55,392 bases of DNA from contig DBMM01000039.1 of NCBI GenBank assembly GCA_002298925.1, forward strand, positions 48,950-104,341, given 5' to 3'. The notes beneath the pieces are model-generated. The model worked only from the letters and a program-made list of their open reading frames with translations, ran no database searches and was not told the DNA's origin. The stretch is from Geobacter sp. UBA698. Lineage in GTDB: Bacteria > Desulfobacterota > Desulfuromonadia > Geobacterales > Pseudopelobacteraceae. The position numbers were made by a program, and so were the translations under genes. Below are positions 45,708 through 53,508 of this stretch, piece after piece (within the stretch, counting starts at the first letter, position 1; the number at the start of each line of letters is the position of its first letter).

Positions 45708-45737
45708 AACAGGGGATCCCTGCCGGGAGCCCCTGTT
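45708..45737 (-). terminator. Probable terminator of the KimA-like gene
   Basis: A 13-bp stem with one mismatch (AACAGGGG-C-TCCC / GGGA-T-CCCCTGTT, loop GGCA on the minus strand), 28 nt after the stop codon. Only a short T-rich tail (TTTGCGTCTT) follows. It directly abuts the kdp operator. Confidence 0.6.
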
Positions 45738-45765
45738 GAGAACGGATCGGTACTGCCGTCGCAGA

Positions 45766-47745
45766 TCACGTCCTGACCCGGATCGGCATGATCACCGTGG
45801 TCAGGCCGTCCCACTGCAGGCGGCGCTGGATGGCAAAGGCGGTTTCGTTGTGCAGCAGGCGGTGATAGAACTTTTCCAGCCGGAAGGTGATCTGGCCGGT
45901 AAAGACCGTCGAGCGGGGGAACTCTTCGGCGGTCTGTTTGCAGAGTTCCACGGCGCTCTCCACCACGTCCGTAGCCAGTTTGGTGCGGTATTCTGCTGCC
46001 AGGCCCAGTTTATGGGCCATGGCCACATATTTCTCAAGACTGGACTTTACCGAAGCCTCCAGTGCCTCGATCTCTTCGGCTCCCTTGAACGAGCCGGAAT
46101 CGATCATGGCCACCGAGACGAAGATCACGTTGCGGTAGGTTTTGGGAAAGGTGGTCATGATGGAGAAAAGCGTATGCACACCGAAGCCGCTGTAGCCTGA
46201 AACTAGCTGGATGGCGGTCGGTGCGTTCCTGTCGATGGGGGGCGGCTCCCCGTGAGCTGAAAGCGGCACGTCCAGCAGGGTCTCGTCCAGGTCCCGCATT
46301 CCCCGGCGCACCCGCTGGTAATGCCCTTTAATCAGGTAGCACAGAACGATCACCACCGAGGTGATCAACAGTGTCATCCAGCCACCCTCGGTGAATTTTT
46401 CGAAGGTGGTGATGATCAGAATGGTGACGCACAGCACCAGCCCCACCAGGTGAACCGCCAGGTGCCTCAGCCAGAGCGGATCCTCTTTCCTGCGCTGGAT
46501 GAAGAACTTGGCCATCCCCAGTTGCGACAGCGAAAAGGTGATGAATACGTTGATCGAGTACATTACCACCAGGGCTGAGACCGAGCCGCCGGTATAGAAC
46601 AAAAGCGCAATTGCGGCGATGCCCATCAGCAGGATACCGTTGCGCATGGTCAGCCTGACCGAGAGGGCTGCGAAGCGGTGGGGAAACCAGGAGTCTACCG
46701 CCATATTGGCCATGACCCGAGGTCCGTCCACGAAGCCGGCCTGAGCTGCCACCAGCAGCAGCGCCCCTTCGGAAAAGATCGTGATGAAGGCCAGCCAGTT
46801 GCCCATCGGCCAGGTAGCGAAGAGGTTGTCGGCCAGGACAGCGTTGAGGGTCTTGCCCTCCACCGGCTTGACCGCTACCAGCAGGTAGCAGAGCAGCAGT
46901 ACGCCGGCGGTAAAGGCCAGGGAGGTGGCCATATAGACCATGGTGCGCTTGCCGGTCTGCACCCGTGGTTCCCGCATGATCTGCAGTCCATTGGAGACCG
47001 CTTCGATGCCGGTGTAGGTCCCGCCTCCCAGTGAATAGGCCCGCAGGAACAACAGCAGAATGCCGATCGTCCCGATCGATGAGATGTCATGCTGTAGTCC
47101 GGCACCGACGCTGTTCATCACTGGGACGATCTTGTCGGTGTGGGAGAGGACCCCGTAGAGCAGCAGGATCAGATGCGTCGCGATGAAGACCATGAAGATC
47201 GGAGCCAGGATCGAAATAGATTCTTTGACCCCCCGGATGTTGAGCATGATCAGCAGCACTGTCAAGGCGCAGGCAACCGGGACCTTGTAGTGATGGAGGT
47301 GCTGCGGCATGTAGCTGAAGAGTGCATCTACGCAGGAGGCGATCGAGATGGTGATGGTCATGACGTAATCCACCAACAGGGCACTGCCCGATACCACTCC
47401 GGCCTTCTCCCCCAAGATGTGACTGGCTACGATGTAGCCCCCGCCGCCGTGGGGAAAATGTTCGATGATGCGGGAGTATGCGTAGGAGATGATCAGCACC
47501 GTCAGGGCGGTGGCCAGGGCTAACAGCAGCGCCAGATAGGTGTGTTGTCCCAGTGCCTTGAAGGCCTCCTCCGGGCCGTAGGCCGAGGACGACAGACCGT
47601 CGGCTCCCAGGCCGACCCAGGCCAGGATCGGGATCAGGGCCATCTTGTGGAACAGGTGCGGGTCCTTCAGCTGTTTGGGGGAACCGAAGATTGCACGCAG
47701 GAACTTTCCGAAAAAAGTTTGCGGTTCCTGTAGGTTTTCAGTCAT
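45766..47745 (-). CDS. KimA-like APC-family potassium/proton symporter
   Basis: A 659-residue APC permease (about 12 TM helices) closely patterned on KimA/YdaO K+ importers: LGADGLSSSAYGPEEAF, YPHGGGGYIVASHILGEKAGVVSGSALLVDYVMTITISIAS-type region, LNIRGVKES, and GGGTYTGIEAVSNGLQ. By my alignment from memory, Asp49 lies at the B. subtilis KimA Asp36 position implicated in K+ coordination. The C-terminal about 180 residues (GYSGFGVHTLFSIM, NVIFVSVAMIDSGSFKGAEEIEAL) form a cytoplasmic USP-like domain. A coupled small ORF and an operator shared with kdp support a K+ role. In Firmicutes this family is controlled by a c-di-AMP riboswitch, and none is seen here. Confidence 0.8.
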   Translation of the reverse strand: MTENLQEPQTFFGKFLRAIFGSPKQLKDPHLFHKMALIPILAWVGLGADGLSSSAYGPEEAFKALGQHTYLALLLALATALTVLIISYAYSRIIEHFPHGGGGYIVASHILGEKAGVVSGSALLVDYVMTITISIASCVDALFSYMPQHLHHYKVPVACALTVLLIMLNIRGVKESISILAPIFMVFIATHLILLLYGVLSHTDKIVPVMNSVGAGLQHDISSIGTIGILLLFLRAYSLGGGTYTGIEAVSNGLQIMREPRVQTGKRTMVYMATSLAFTAGVLLLCYLLVAVKPVEGKTLNAVLADNLFATWPMGNWLAFITIFSEGALLLVAAQAGFVDGPRVMANMAVDSWFPHRFAALSVRLTMRNGILLMGIAAIALLFYTGGSVSALVVMYSINVFITFSLSQLGMAKFFIQRRKEDPLWLRHLAVHLVGLVLCVTILIITTFEKFTEGGWMTLLITSVVIVLCYLIKGHYQRVRRGMRDLDETLLDVPLSAHGEPPPIDRNAPTAIQLVSGYSGFGVHTLFSIMTTFPKTYRNVIFVSVAMIDSGSFKGAEEIEALEASVKSSLEKYVAMAHKLGLAAEYRTKLATDVVESAVELCKQTAEEFPRSTVFTGQITFRLEKFYHRLLHNETAFAIQRRLQWDGLTTVIMPIRVRT

Positions 47746-47851
47746 TGTTTTTCACCGCTTTTCTCAAACCGTCAGCTGGGACCGGCTGACTGTTGGTGAG
47801 AGCCCGGACATAGCACCGCCTGCTTTCGCCGTCGAACAGATATATTTTCAT
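47738..47851 (-). CDS. Small MK-x-YLFD leader ORF coupled to the KimA-like gene
   Basis: A 37-codon ORF (MKIYLFDGESRRCYVRALTN...) with RBS GGGGG about 6 nt upstream. Its last codons overlap the permease start (ATGACTGA), so it is positioned for translational coupling. It resembles the first half of the 77-residue protein before kdpA: MK-x-YLFD, then Tyr at 13/14, Asp-Gly at 27-29 and Val33. It is probably a truncated paralogue or a coupling peptide. Confidence 0.6.
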   Translation of the reverse strand: MKIYLFDGESRRCYVRALTNSQPVPADGLRKAVKNND

Positions 47852-47887
47852 GACATACCCCCGTAACTGTCACGATAGTCTGTTTTG

Positions 47888-47940
47888 CATAAAGATGGCG
47901 TCAAGATGATGGTGCTGAGCATCAAGATAATATCAAGAAG
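47888..47940 (-). promoter_or_regulatory. Four-half-site operator upstream of the KimA-like gene
   Basis: On the coding (minus) strand, TTGA starts at 47936, 47925 and 47904, and TTTAT at 47893 (spacings 11, 21, 11), identical in layout to the kdp element; 32 of 53 positions match without gaps. The proximal edge is 36 nt upstream of the small ORF. The third half-site reads TTGACG and may act as a weak -35. Confidence 0.6.
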
Positions 47941-47971
47941 GGGCGTGGTCATCCGTTACGGAGATTTGCTG

Positions 47972-47999
47972 TTTACACCGGGGACAAAACTGGTACACT
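47972..47999 (+). promoter_or_regulatory. Promoter of the ArnD-like gene
   Basis: TTTACA (47972-47977) and TACACT (47994-47999) with a 16-bp spacer, 35 nt upstream of the ATG at 48035. It is divergent from the KimA-like operator, about 30 bp away. Confidence 0.5.
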
Positions 48000-48034
48000 T
48001 CGCAGTTATTCGGTAAACAGGGGAAAATCAGCAG

Positions 48035-48937
48035 ATGGGCGAGAAAATTGTAGCGCTGAAAGTGGATGTTGATACCTATGCCGGCACACGGGACGGCGTG
48101 CCGGCCCTGCTGGAGGATATGGCACGCTTTGGCGTCCATGCTACCTTCTATTTTTCCATGGGACCGGACAACTCCGGCAAGGCCATCCGGCGCATCTTCA
48201 CCCGCAAGGGCTTTCTGAATAAGATGCTGCGCACCAAGGCGCCGGCGGCCTATGGCCTCAAGACCATGCTCTACGGTACCCTGCTGCCGGCGCCGATGAT
48301 CGCCGAATCTTTTCCCGACGTGCTGCGCGAAACCGAGCGCCAGGGGCATGAGGTCGGAGTTCACTGCTGGGACCATGTCAAATGGCACGATTACCTGCCC
48401 TGGCTCCCCAAGCACCTGACCGCCCTGGAGCTGGGCCGGGCTTTTGGTCTGTTCGAGGAAATCCTGGGGCACTGGGCAGCTACCTGCGCCGCGCCGGGCT
48501 GGACGGTTTCGCCCGATTCCCTGGAGGTGCAGGATGCCCTGCGGCTGGCTTACTGCAGCGACGGCCGCGGGACCCATCCCTTCTATCCGGTCATGGCCGG
48601 ACGCCGCTTCCGGACCCTGCAGATACCGACCACCCTGCCGACTGCCGACGAGATTCTGGGCGAGAACGGCATCACCCCGGAAAATATCCACGATTATTAC
48701 ATGAACAGCCTGAAGGACGGCCTGAACGTGCTGACCATCCATGCCGAACTGGAGGGGGGCGCCATCCGGCCTTCCTTTGTGCGTCTGCTGGAGCGCTTTG
48801 CCGCCGAAGGGGTCAGCTGCGTTACCCTGGGCGAGGTGGCGGCCGGCATCAGCAAGGCGCCGGACTGCCGTTTCTATATGGGAGAAATTCCGGGAAGGGC
48901 CGGCGATGTGGCCATTCAGGGGGAAGTGCTGCCGTGA
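48035..48937 (+). CDS. ArnD-like polysaccharide deacetylase
   Basis: A 300-residue protein of the NodB-type deacetylase fold, with closest visible resemblance to ArnD, which deformylates undecaprenyl-phosphate 4-deoxy-4-formamido-L-arabinose. KVDVDTYAGTRDGVPALLEDMARFGVHATFYFSMGPDNSG (metal-binding Asp-Asp motif I), EVGVHCWDHVKWH (motif II His) and LTIHAELEGG (C-terminal His) align with E. coli ArnD. No other arn gene is in the window, so the substrate may differ. The stop overlaps the DUF4911 gene. Confidence 0.82.
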   Translation: MGEKIVALKVDVDTYAGTRDGVPALLEDMARFGVHATFYFSMGPDNSGKAIRRIFTRKGFLNKMLRTKAPAAYGLKTMLYGTLLPAPMIAESFPDVLRETERQGHEVGVHCWDHVKWHDYLPWLPKHLTALELGRAFGLFEEILGHWAATCAAPGWTVSPDSLEVQDALRLAYCSDGRGTHPFYPVMAGRRFRTLQIPTTLPTADEILGENGITPENIHDYYMNSLKDGLNVLTIHAELEGGAIRPSFVRLLERFAAEGVSCVTLGEVAAGISKAPDCRFYMGEIPGRAGDVAIQGEVLP

Positions 48938-49170
48938 TCAACCGCTATTTCAAGGTCAACCGCCGCGACATGGTCTTCCTCAAATTCATCCTGGAAGCCT
49001 ATGAAGGGATGAATGTCATGAGCACCGTCGACAACAGTGCCGGCATCATCCGCATCGCCATCATGCCCGGTTTTGAGGATGATATGGACGAGTTGCTGGC
49101 CGAACTGGGGCGCAAGGTGAGCATGGAACCGGCGGAGTGGGTTGAACAGGCGCCGGCGTTTGAGCGATGA
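48934..49170 (+). CDS. DUF4911 protein
   Basis: A 78-residue protein: INRYFKVNRRDMVFLKFILEAYEGMNVMSTVDNSAGIIRIAIMPGFEDDMDELLAEL. It starts with GTG overlapping the ArnD-like stop codon (GTGA). The family is small and its function unknown. The alternating beta-alpha-beta pattern suggests an ACT-like or ferredoxin-like fold. Coupling to a deacetylase is the only contextual clue. Confidence 0.78.
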   Translation: MINRYFKVNRRDMVFLKFILEAYEGMNVMSTVDNSAGIIRIAIMPGFEDDMDELLAELGRKVSMEPAEWVEQAPAFER

Positions 49171-49263
49171 AAGACCAAATTTTTCTGATCCCGCCGTATC
49201 GATAATCTTGCTGTCATAGAGGGGGGCGGTCCTGTTCCAGCGCTAAAACGGAGTCCACTGCCA

Positions 49264-50523
49264 TCAGAATTTGTAGACAGCGCTCAAGCCGAGCAGGTGG
49301 ATGTCGGAATTATAGGCTCCGTTCGCAGAGCCTCCCGCGGCCGCACCGACACTGTTGTTCTTGGTCCGTTCCTCCAGCAGCTGATAACCGTAGCTGGCGG
49401 CTATCTTGAACCTGTTGAATTTAATCTCGCTGCCGACAGTAATGAGGTGGGTCTCGGAATCGGGGATTGTCGGTTCGAACGTGCTGTCAGGAACCGGATC
49501 GTTGCTGTGCAGGTAGCCGGCCATCAGGGCAACGCTATCGGTTACCTTGTAGATTCCGCCCAGGTTGAAGGTGTGGGTGTCACGCCACTGTTTGGGCGCC
49601 GTGATGGATGTCTGGCCCGCCACCGGCTGGCCCAGGTCGAGCTTCAGTTCCCGGTAGGACGACCATTCCTCCCAGCGGTAGCCGGCTTCCAGGGTCAGGC
49701 GGTCGCTGGGGCGATAGGCTAGACCGGCGAATACCTGCCGGGGGAGGGTGATGCTGGTTTTTCCGCTGGTATTGGGGAGTATTCCGGCGACGGCCGCTGA
49801 AGGCAGGCCAAAGGTGACATCACCCGACACATCCACCCTGATCTCGCTGCGGTAGGAAGCGCCCAGGGTCAGGCCGCTGCCGAGATCGGCTGCCAGGCCG
49901 AAGTTGTAGCCGAAGCCGGTCCCGTCCCCCTTGAATTTCTGCGCGGCATCGGGCAGGCCGAAGGAGGAAAGATTGATCTTGTTTTCCAGGCTTGCGTCCA
50001 GCAGGAGGATGTCCAGGCCGGCGGCGAGCGACAGGGCGGGGGTGATCTGATAGGAGACGACCGGGTTGATGTCGAAGGTCTCTATCTGCGATTTCGTGGC
50101 GAGGTATCTTCCTTCCCAGCTGCCGTTCCACTCTGTGCCGAGGCCGAAGGGGGTGAAAACTCCGAGCCCGGCGCTGATCTTGTCAGTGAATGCGTGGCTG
50201 ATATAGATGGTGCTCGGGTAGTAAACGGTGTCCTCGGTTTCCGCCCGGGCTCCCGTGGCGGCGTTCCTGAAATCCCGCGACGGGAACACGAGCGTGGTGC
50301 CGATCTCAACCTGGGTGCCGGGCAGGCGGTTGAGTAGTGCCGGGTTGAAGAAAACTGCCGACGGTTCATCCGTGTGGGCCACCACCGCATCGGCCTGGCC
50401 GAGGGCTGACGCACCCTGGGTGAAAACACCGAAACCGGCTCCATAGGCGCTGGAACCGGTCGACAGGGCTGCCACCAGCAGTGCAGCGGTCAGTAAGGGG
50501 CGAATTCCGTTTGTAGTGTACAT
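49264..50523 (-). CDS. FadL/OmpP1-family long-chain fatty-acid outer-membrane transporter
   Basis: A 419-residue outer-membrane beta-barrel of the FadL/TodX family. ATG 50523 follows AGAAGGAT; the frame extends to 50610 without RBS. The signal ends SSAYGAG, and the N-terminal hatch AGFGVFTQGASALGQADAVVAHTDEPSAVFFNPALL is diagnostic (Asn-Pro-Ala motif). Many amphipathic strands follow, ending LLGLSAVYKF. It could deliver fatty acids to the oleate hydratase elsewhere in the window, but aromatic hydrocarbons are also possible substrates. Confidence 0.9.
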   Translation of the reverse strand: MYTTNGIRPLLTAALLVAALSTGSSAYGAGFGVFTQGASALGQADAVVAHTDEPSAVFFNPALLNRLPGTQVEIGTTLVFPSRDFRNAATGARAETEDTVYYPSTIYISHAFTDKISAGLGVFTPFGLGTEWNGSWEGRYLATKSQIETFDINPVVSYQITPALSLAAGLDILLLDASLENKINLSSFGLPDAAQKFKGDGTGFGYNFGLAADLGSGLTLGASYRSEIRVDVSGDVTFGLPSAAVAGILPNTSGKTSITLPRQVFAGLAYRPSDRLTLEAGYRWEEWSSYRELKLDLGQPVAGQTSITAPKQWRDTHTFNLGGIYKVTDSVALMAGYLHSNDPVPDSTFEPTIPDSETHLITVGSEIKFNRFKIAASYGYQLLEERTKNNSVGAAAGGSANGAYNSDIHLLGLSAVYKF

Positions 50524-50580
50524 AAGATCCTTCTCGCGTTGTGTGGATTTTTTGGACGTTTCTAGTCTGTGCTCAGGATG

Positions 50581-50610
50581 GTTATATTCTATTCGGTTGA
50601 TTGAGGGCAA
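50581..50610 (-). promoter_or_regulatory. Promoter of the FadL-family gene
   Basis: On the minus strand TTGCCC (50610-50605), an 18-bp spacer and TATAAC (50586-50581), 58 nt upstream of the ATG. No fatty-acid regulator palindrome is evident. Confidence 0.5.
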
Positions 50611-50693
50611 AACTTTAATGTGAGGGGATCTGCTGATTTTTTTTGCGTCGGGTGGTGCTATCGGTATCGGTCGTGGTGAGGCAGCGGACGTGA

Positions 50694-52403
50694 CTATCTC
50701 AACATTATCCGCAGCCCCTGCCCGGCAAGGGAGGCGTAGACAAACGTGATCGTCACCGGCCCATCCTGCGGGACATTTCCCCGATAATCCCGAGAAAAGC
50801 TGAAACGGAAAATCTTGATGCGGCTCCCTTCGGGCAGTTCCAGGCCTTCAGGCAGATCCCGGCGGGCGGGCCAGACGCACTCCTGCTGGCGGTCACTGAT
50901 GAAAGCCGGCAGTTTGCCCAGGAGCGGCATTTCGCTGCGGCAGTAGTCGAAAAAGAGCGCGTCATGCAATTGATGCCGTTCAGATTCGGGCAGCAGCGGG
51001 GCACTTAGATCGGCAAACAATTCGAACAGCCGGCGGGTGCTGCGGCCGGAAAGGTTCTCACCGGCGACCCGGCGCGCCATCTGGTCCAGGAGGGCGGAGA
51101 TGCTCATGCGCTGCTGCATGCAGCACAGCGCGTTTTCGAAGCCGCCCTGGTTATGGAACAGATCCAGCAGACGGCCGATGGTCTCGATGCGGCCGATGTC
51201 GTCAAAGGAGAGCCAGGGGGTGCTCAGGATGGTGTAGGGGGGCGATTCGGAATAACGGTACCCCTCGCGTCTGGCGATCTCCCGCATGGGGGCACCTTTG
51301 AGGACCTTGAGCGGTTCGATCTGGATCACGTGGGGCTTCAGGTCAGCCACCAGCTGCAGGGAATCCAGCAGTCCGCCGTAATCTTCATCGGGCAGGCCGG
51401 CCACCAGGTCCAGATGCAGCTCCACCTCCGTTTCGTCCCGCAGTCGGCGGACATTGGCGCAGATGCGGTTCAGGTCGGCCTTGCGCGCCACCCGCTCCAG
51501 GGTGTCCCGGGAGGTGGACTGCACGCCGATCTCGAAGCGGAAGGTGTCCGCCGGAACCCGCCGCAAAAGATTCAGATTCTCCTCGGTCAAAAGGTCGGCG
51601 GCGATCTCGAAGTGGAAATGGCTGACCTGGTTGTGCTCCAGGATCAGCTCCCAGATCCGGTTGGCGCGGCCGACATCGTAGTTGAACGTGCGGTCCACCA
51701 GCTTGATCTGTGACACATTATGACTCATCAGCCACTTCAGGTCGCTCTCGATGCGCTGCGGGGAAAAAGAGCGCACCTGCCCTTCCAGCGACGAGAGACA
51801 GAAGGCGCAGGCAAAGGGGCAGCCACGGGAGGTTTCATAGTAGGTCAGCGGTCGGCCTAGGTCGGCCAGGCCCGATGTAAAGGGGGAGGGGATGCTGTCC
51901 AGCTCCAGATGGCCGCTGCTCAATGGGCCGGAGACGATATCGCCGTTGTCCCGGGAAAACAGGTTGGGGATGTCAGTAACGGGCGTTGCGTCTTCCCGCC
52001 CGGGCACAGGGGGCGCGAGCAGTCTTTCCAGCAGGCTGCGCAGGACCGCTTCACCCTCCCCCTTGACCAGGAAGTCCACGGCCGGGTTGGCCTGCATCAG
52101 CTCGAAAATGCCGAAAGACGCCTCGGGACCGCCCAGAATGATGACGGTGTCTCCTGCTATTTTCTTGATGTCCGCCGCCAGGCGCAGGGTGCTTTCGATG
52201 TTCCAGATGTAGCAGGAAAAGGCCACCGCATCCGCTTTTTCTGACATTATATGTCGTAAAAGCTGGTTGTGCGGTTCATTGACGGTCCATTCGCGCATGA
52301 CGGTATCAAGGCCGGAAAGATCGCGGCAGCAGGCCGCCAGGCAGGGCAGGGCCAGTGAGGCGTGGGAGTATTTGGCGTGCAGGGTGGTCAGGAGCAGTTT
52401 CAT
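50694..52403 (-). CDS. B12-binding-domain radical SAM protein (DUF4080 type)
   Basis: A 569-residue protein with an N-terminal cobalamin-binding-like Rossmann domain (LTTLHAKYSHASLALPCLAACC, ILGGPEASFGIFELM). A radical SAM core with cluster motif CPFACAFC (ETSRGCPFACAFCLSSLEG) follows, then a DUF4080-like C-terminal region (CCMQQRMSISALLDQMAR, DYCRSEMPLLGKLP). The reaction is unknown. It lies 1 nt downstream of the CapA-like gene in a two-gene operon. Confidence 0.88.
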   Translation of the reverse strand: MKLLLTTLHAKYSHASLALPCLAACCRDLSGLDTVMREWTVNEPHNQLLRHIMSEKADAVAFSCYIWNIESTLRLAADIKKIAGDTVIILGGPEASFGIFELMQANPAVDFLVKGEGEAVLRSLLERLLAPPVPGREDATPVTDIPNLFSRDNGDIVSGPLSSGHLELDSIPSPFTSGLADLGRPLTYYETSRGCPFACAFCLSSLEGQVRSFSPQRIESDLKWLMSHNVSQIKLVDRTFNYDVGRANRIWELILEHNQVSHFHFEIAADLLTEENLNLLRRVPADTFRFEIGVQSTSRDTLERVARKADLNRICANVRRLRDETEVELHLDLVAGLPDEDYGGLLDSLQLVADLKPHVIQIEPLKVLKGAPMREIARREGYRYSESPPYTILSTPWLSFDDIGRIETIGRLLDLFHNQGGFENALCCMQQRMSISALLDQMARRVAGENLSGRSTRRLFELFADLSAPLLPESERHQLHDALFFDYCRSEMPLLGKLPAFISDRQQECVWPARRDLPEGLELPEGSRIKIFRFSFSRDYRGNVPQDGPVTITFVYASLAGQGLRIMLR

Positions 52404-52404
52404 G

Positions 52405-53427
52405 TCAGAAGCTTAACAGATAATGGCCGTCACGGCTCTCGATCCTGGTGTTGAAGGGGACGGACAGCCTGTTCAGTCCCTTGATGACAGCAGCTGCCCG
52501 CTCGCCGCTCAGTACCTTGGGCTGGAAATGTACCCGGCCGGCCAGTACGTCCAGGGGTACGATCTCGGCCTGTCGCGTTGAGCCGTTCAGCCGCAGCCGG
52601 ATCAGGGCCCCGAACTCGGCCGTTTTACTGCTGCTGGCAAAGGCGAAGTTGCCCAGACTGTAGAAGATGATGCCGTTCTTGTAGCGCTCGACCCCCTGCA
52701 GCACATGGGGGTGGTGGCCGATGACCGCATCGGCCCCGGCATCGATGGCCTTGTGGGCGGCCGTGCGCTGATAGGGGCGGGTGCTGCTGCTCCCCTCCGT
52801 GCCCCAGTGAAACGACACGATCACATAGTCGGCTTCCTGGCGGGCGCGGGCGATGTCGGCCGTGTAGATCTGCTCCAGCCCCGGTGTGGTGCCGGCCCTG
52901 CGTGCGCCGGCCCAGAACTCGGTCGGCTGGGTCAGTGAATAACCCAGGAAGGCGATCTTTTTGCCCTTGACGCTGTAGACCGCCCGCTTGCGGGCCTCGG
53001 CCAGGTTCTCGCCGGCGCCGATCCAGCTTATGCCGGCTGCCTCCAGGTGCTGCAGGGTCTCGCTCAGCGCATCTGCGCCGAAATCCATGCTGTGGTTGTT
53101 GGCCAGGGTCACCAGCTGGAAGCTGGCCTTGCGCAGGGCCGGTGCCAGGGCCGCTTCGGCCCGGAAACGGTATTTCTTGCCGCTGAATTCGCTGCCGCCG
53201 TTTGCTATGGGGGACTCCAGGTTGGCCAGGTTGATGTCCCCCAGGGCCAGTTCGGCCCGTGTGCCGTCGAAGGGGAAGGAATACCCCTTTTTTCTGATGG
53301 ACGGAGCCCAGTGGCCGGCCAGCATGACGTCGCCGACGGCATTGATGATGATTTCCTCCGCCGGCGCAATCGCGGGCAGCATCAGCAGCATAAACAGCAG
53401 TGTCAGGGAGAGTGCGCAACGATTCAT
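52405..53427 (-). CDS. CapA-family exported metallophosphatase-like protein
   Basis: A 340-residue CapA/PgsA-like protein. ATG 53427 yields the signal MNRCALSLTLLFMLLMLPAIAPAE; the longer frame to 53712 overlaps serS antisense and is not real. Motifs of the calcineurin-like fold are VGDVMLAGH, NLESPIANGG, TLANNHSMDFGADALSETLQHL, VSFHWGTEGSS and GADAVIGHHPHVLQG. CapA proteins act in poly-gamma-glutamate or capsule export; no pgs genes lie nearby, so the role is uncertain. Confidence 0.88.
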   Translation of the reverse strand: MNRCALSLTLLFMLLMLPAIAPAEEIIINAVGDVMLAGHWAPSIRKKGYSFPFDGTRAELALGDINLANLESPIANGGSEFSGKKYRFRAEAALAPALRKASFQLVTLANNHSMDFGADALSETLQHLEAAGISWIGAGENLAEARKRAVYSVKGKKIAFLGYSLTQPTEFWAGARRAGTTPGLEQIYTADIARARQEADYVIVSFHWGTEGSSSTRPYQRTAAHKAIDAGADAVIGHHPHVLQGVERYKNGIIFYSLGNFAFASSSKTAEFGALIRLRLNGSTRQAEIVPLDVLAGRVHFQPKVLSGERAAAVIKGLNRLSVPFNTRIESRDGHYLLSF

Positions 53428-53441
53428 GGGGCTCTTTTGAA

Positions 53442-53471
53442 TTGACGAAAAGGCATGTGCAGTGCTAATAG
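53442..53471 (+). promoter_or_regulatory. Probable promoter of serS
   Basis: TTGACG (53442-53447), 18-bp spacer, TAATAG (53466-53471), in the 81-nt gap upstream of serS. The -10 is weak. Confidence 0.35.
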
Positions 53472-53508
53472 ATACACTCTTACTTATCAAAAATAAAGGT
53501 GTTTTCAC

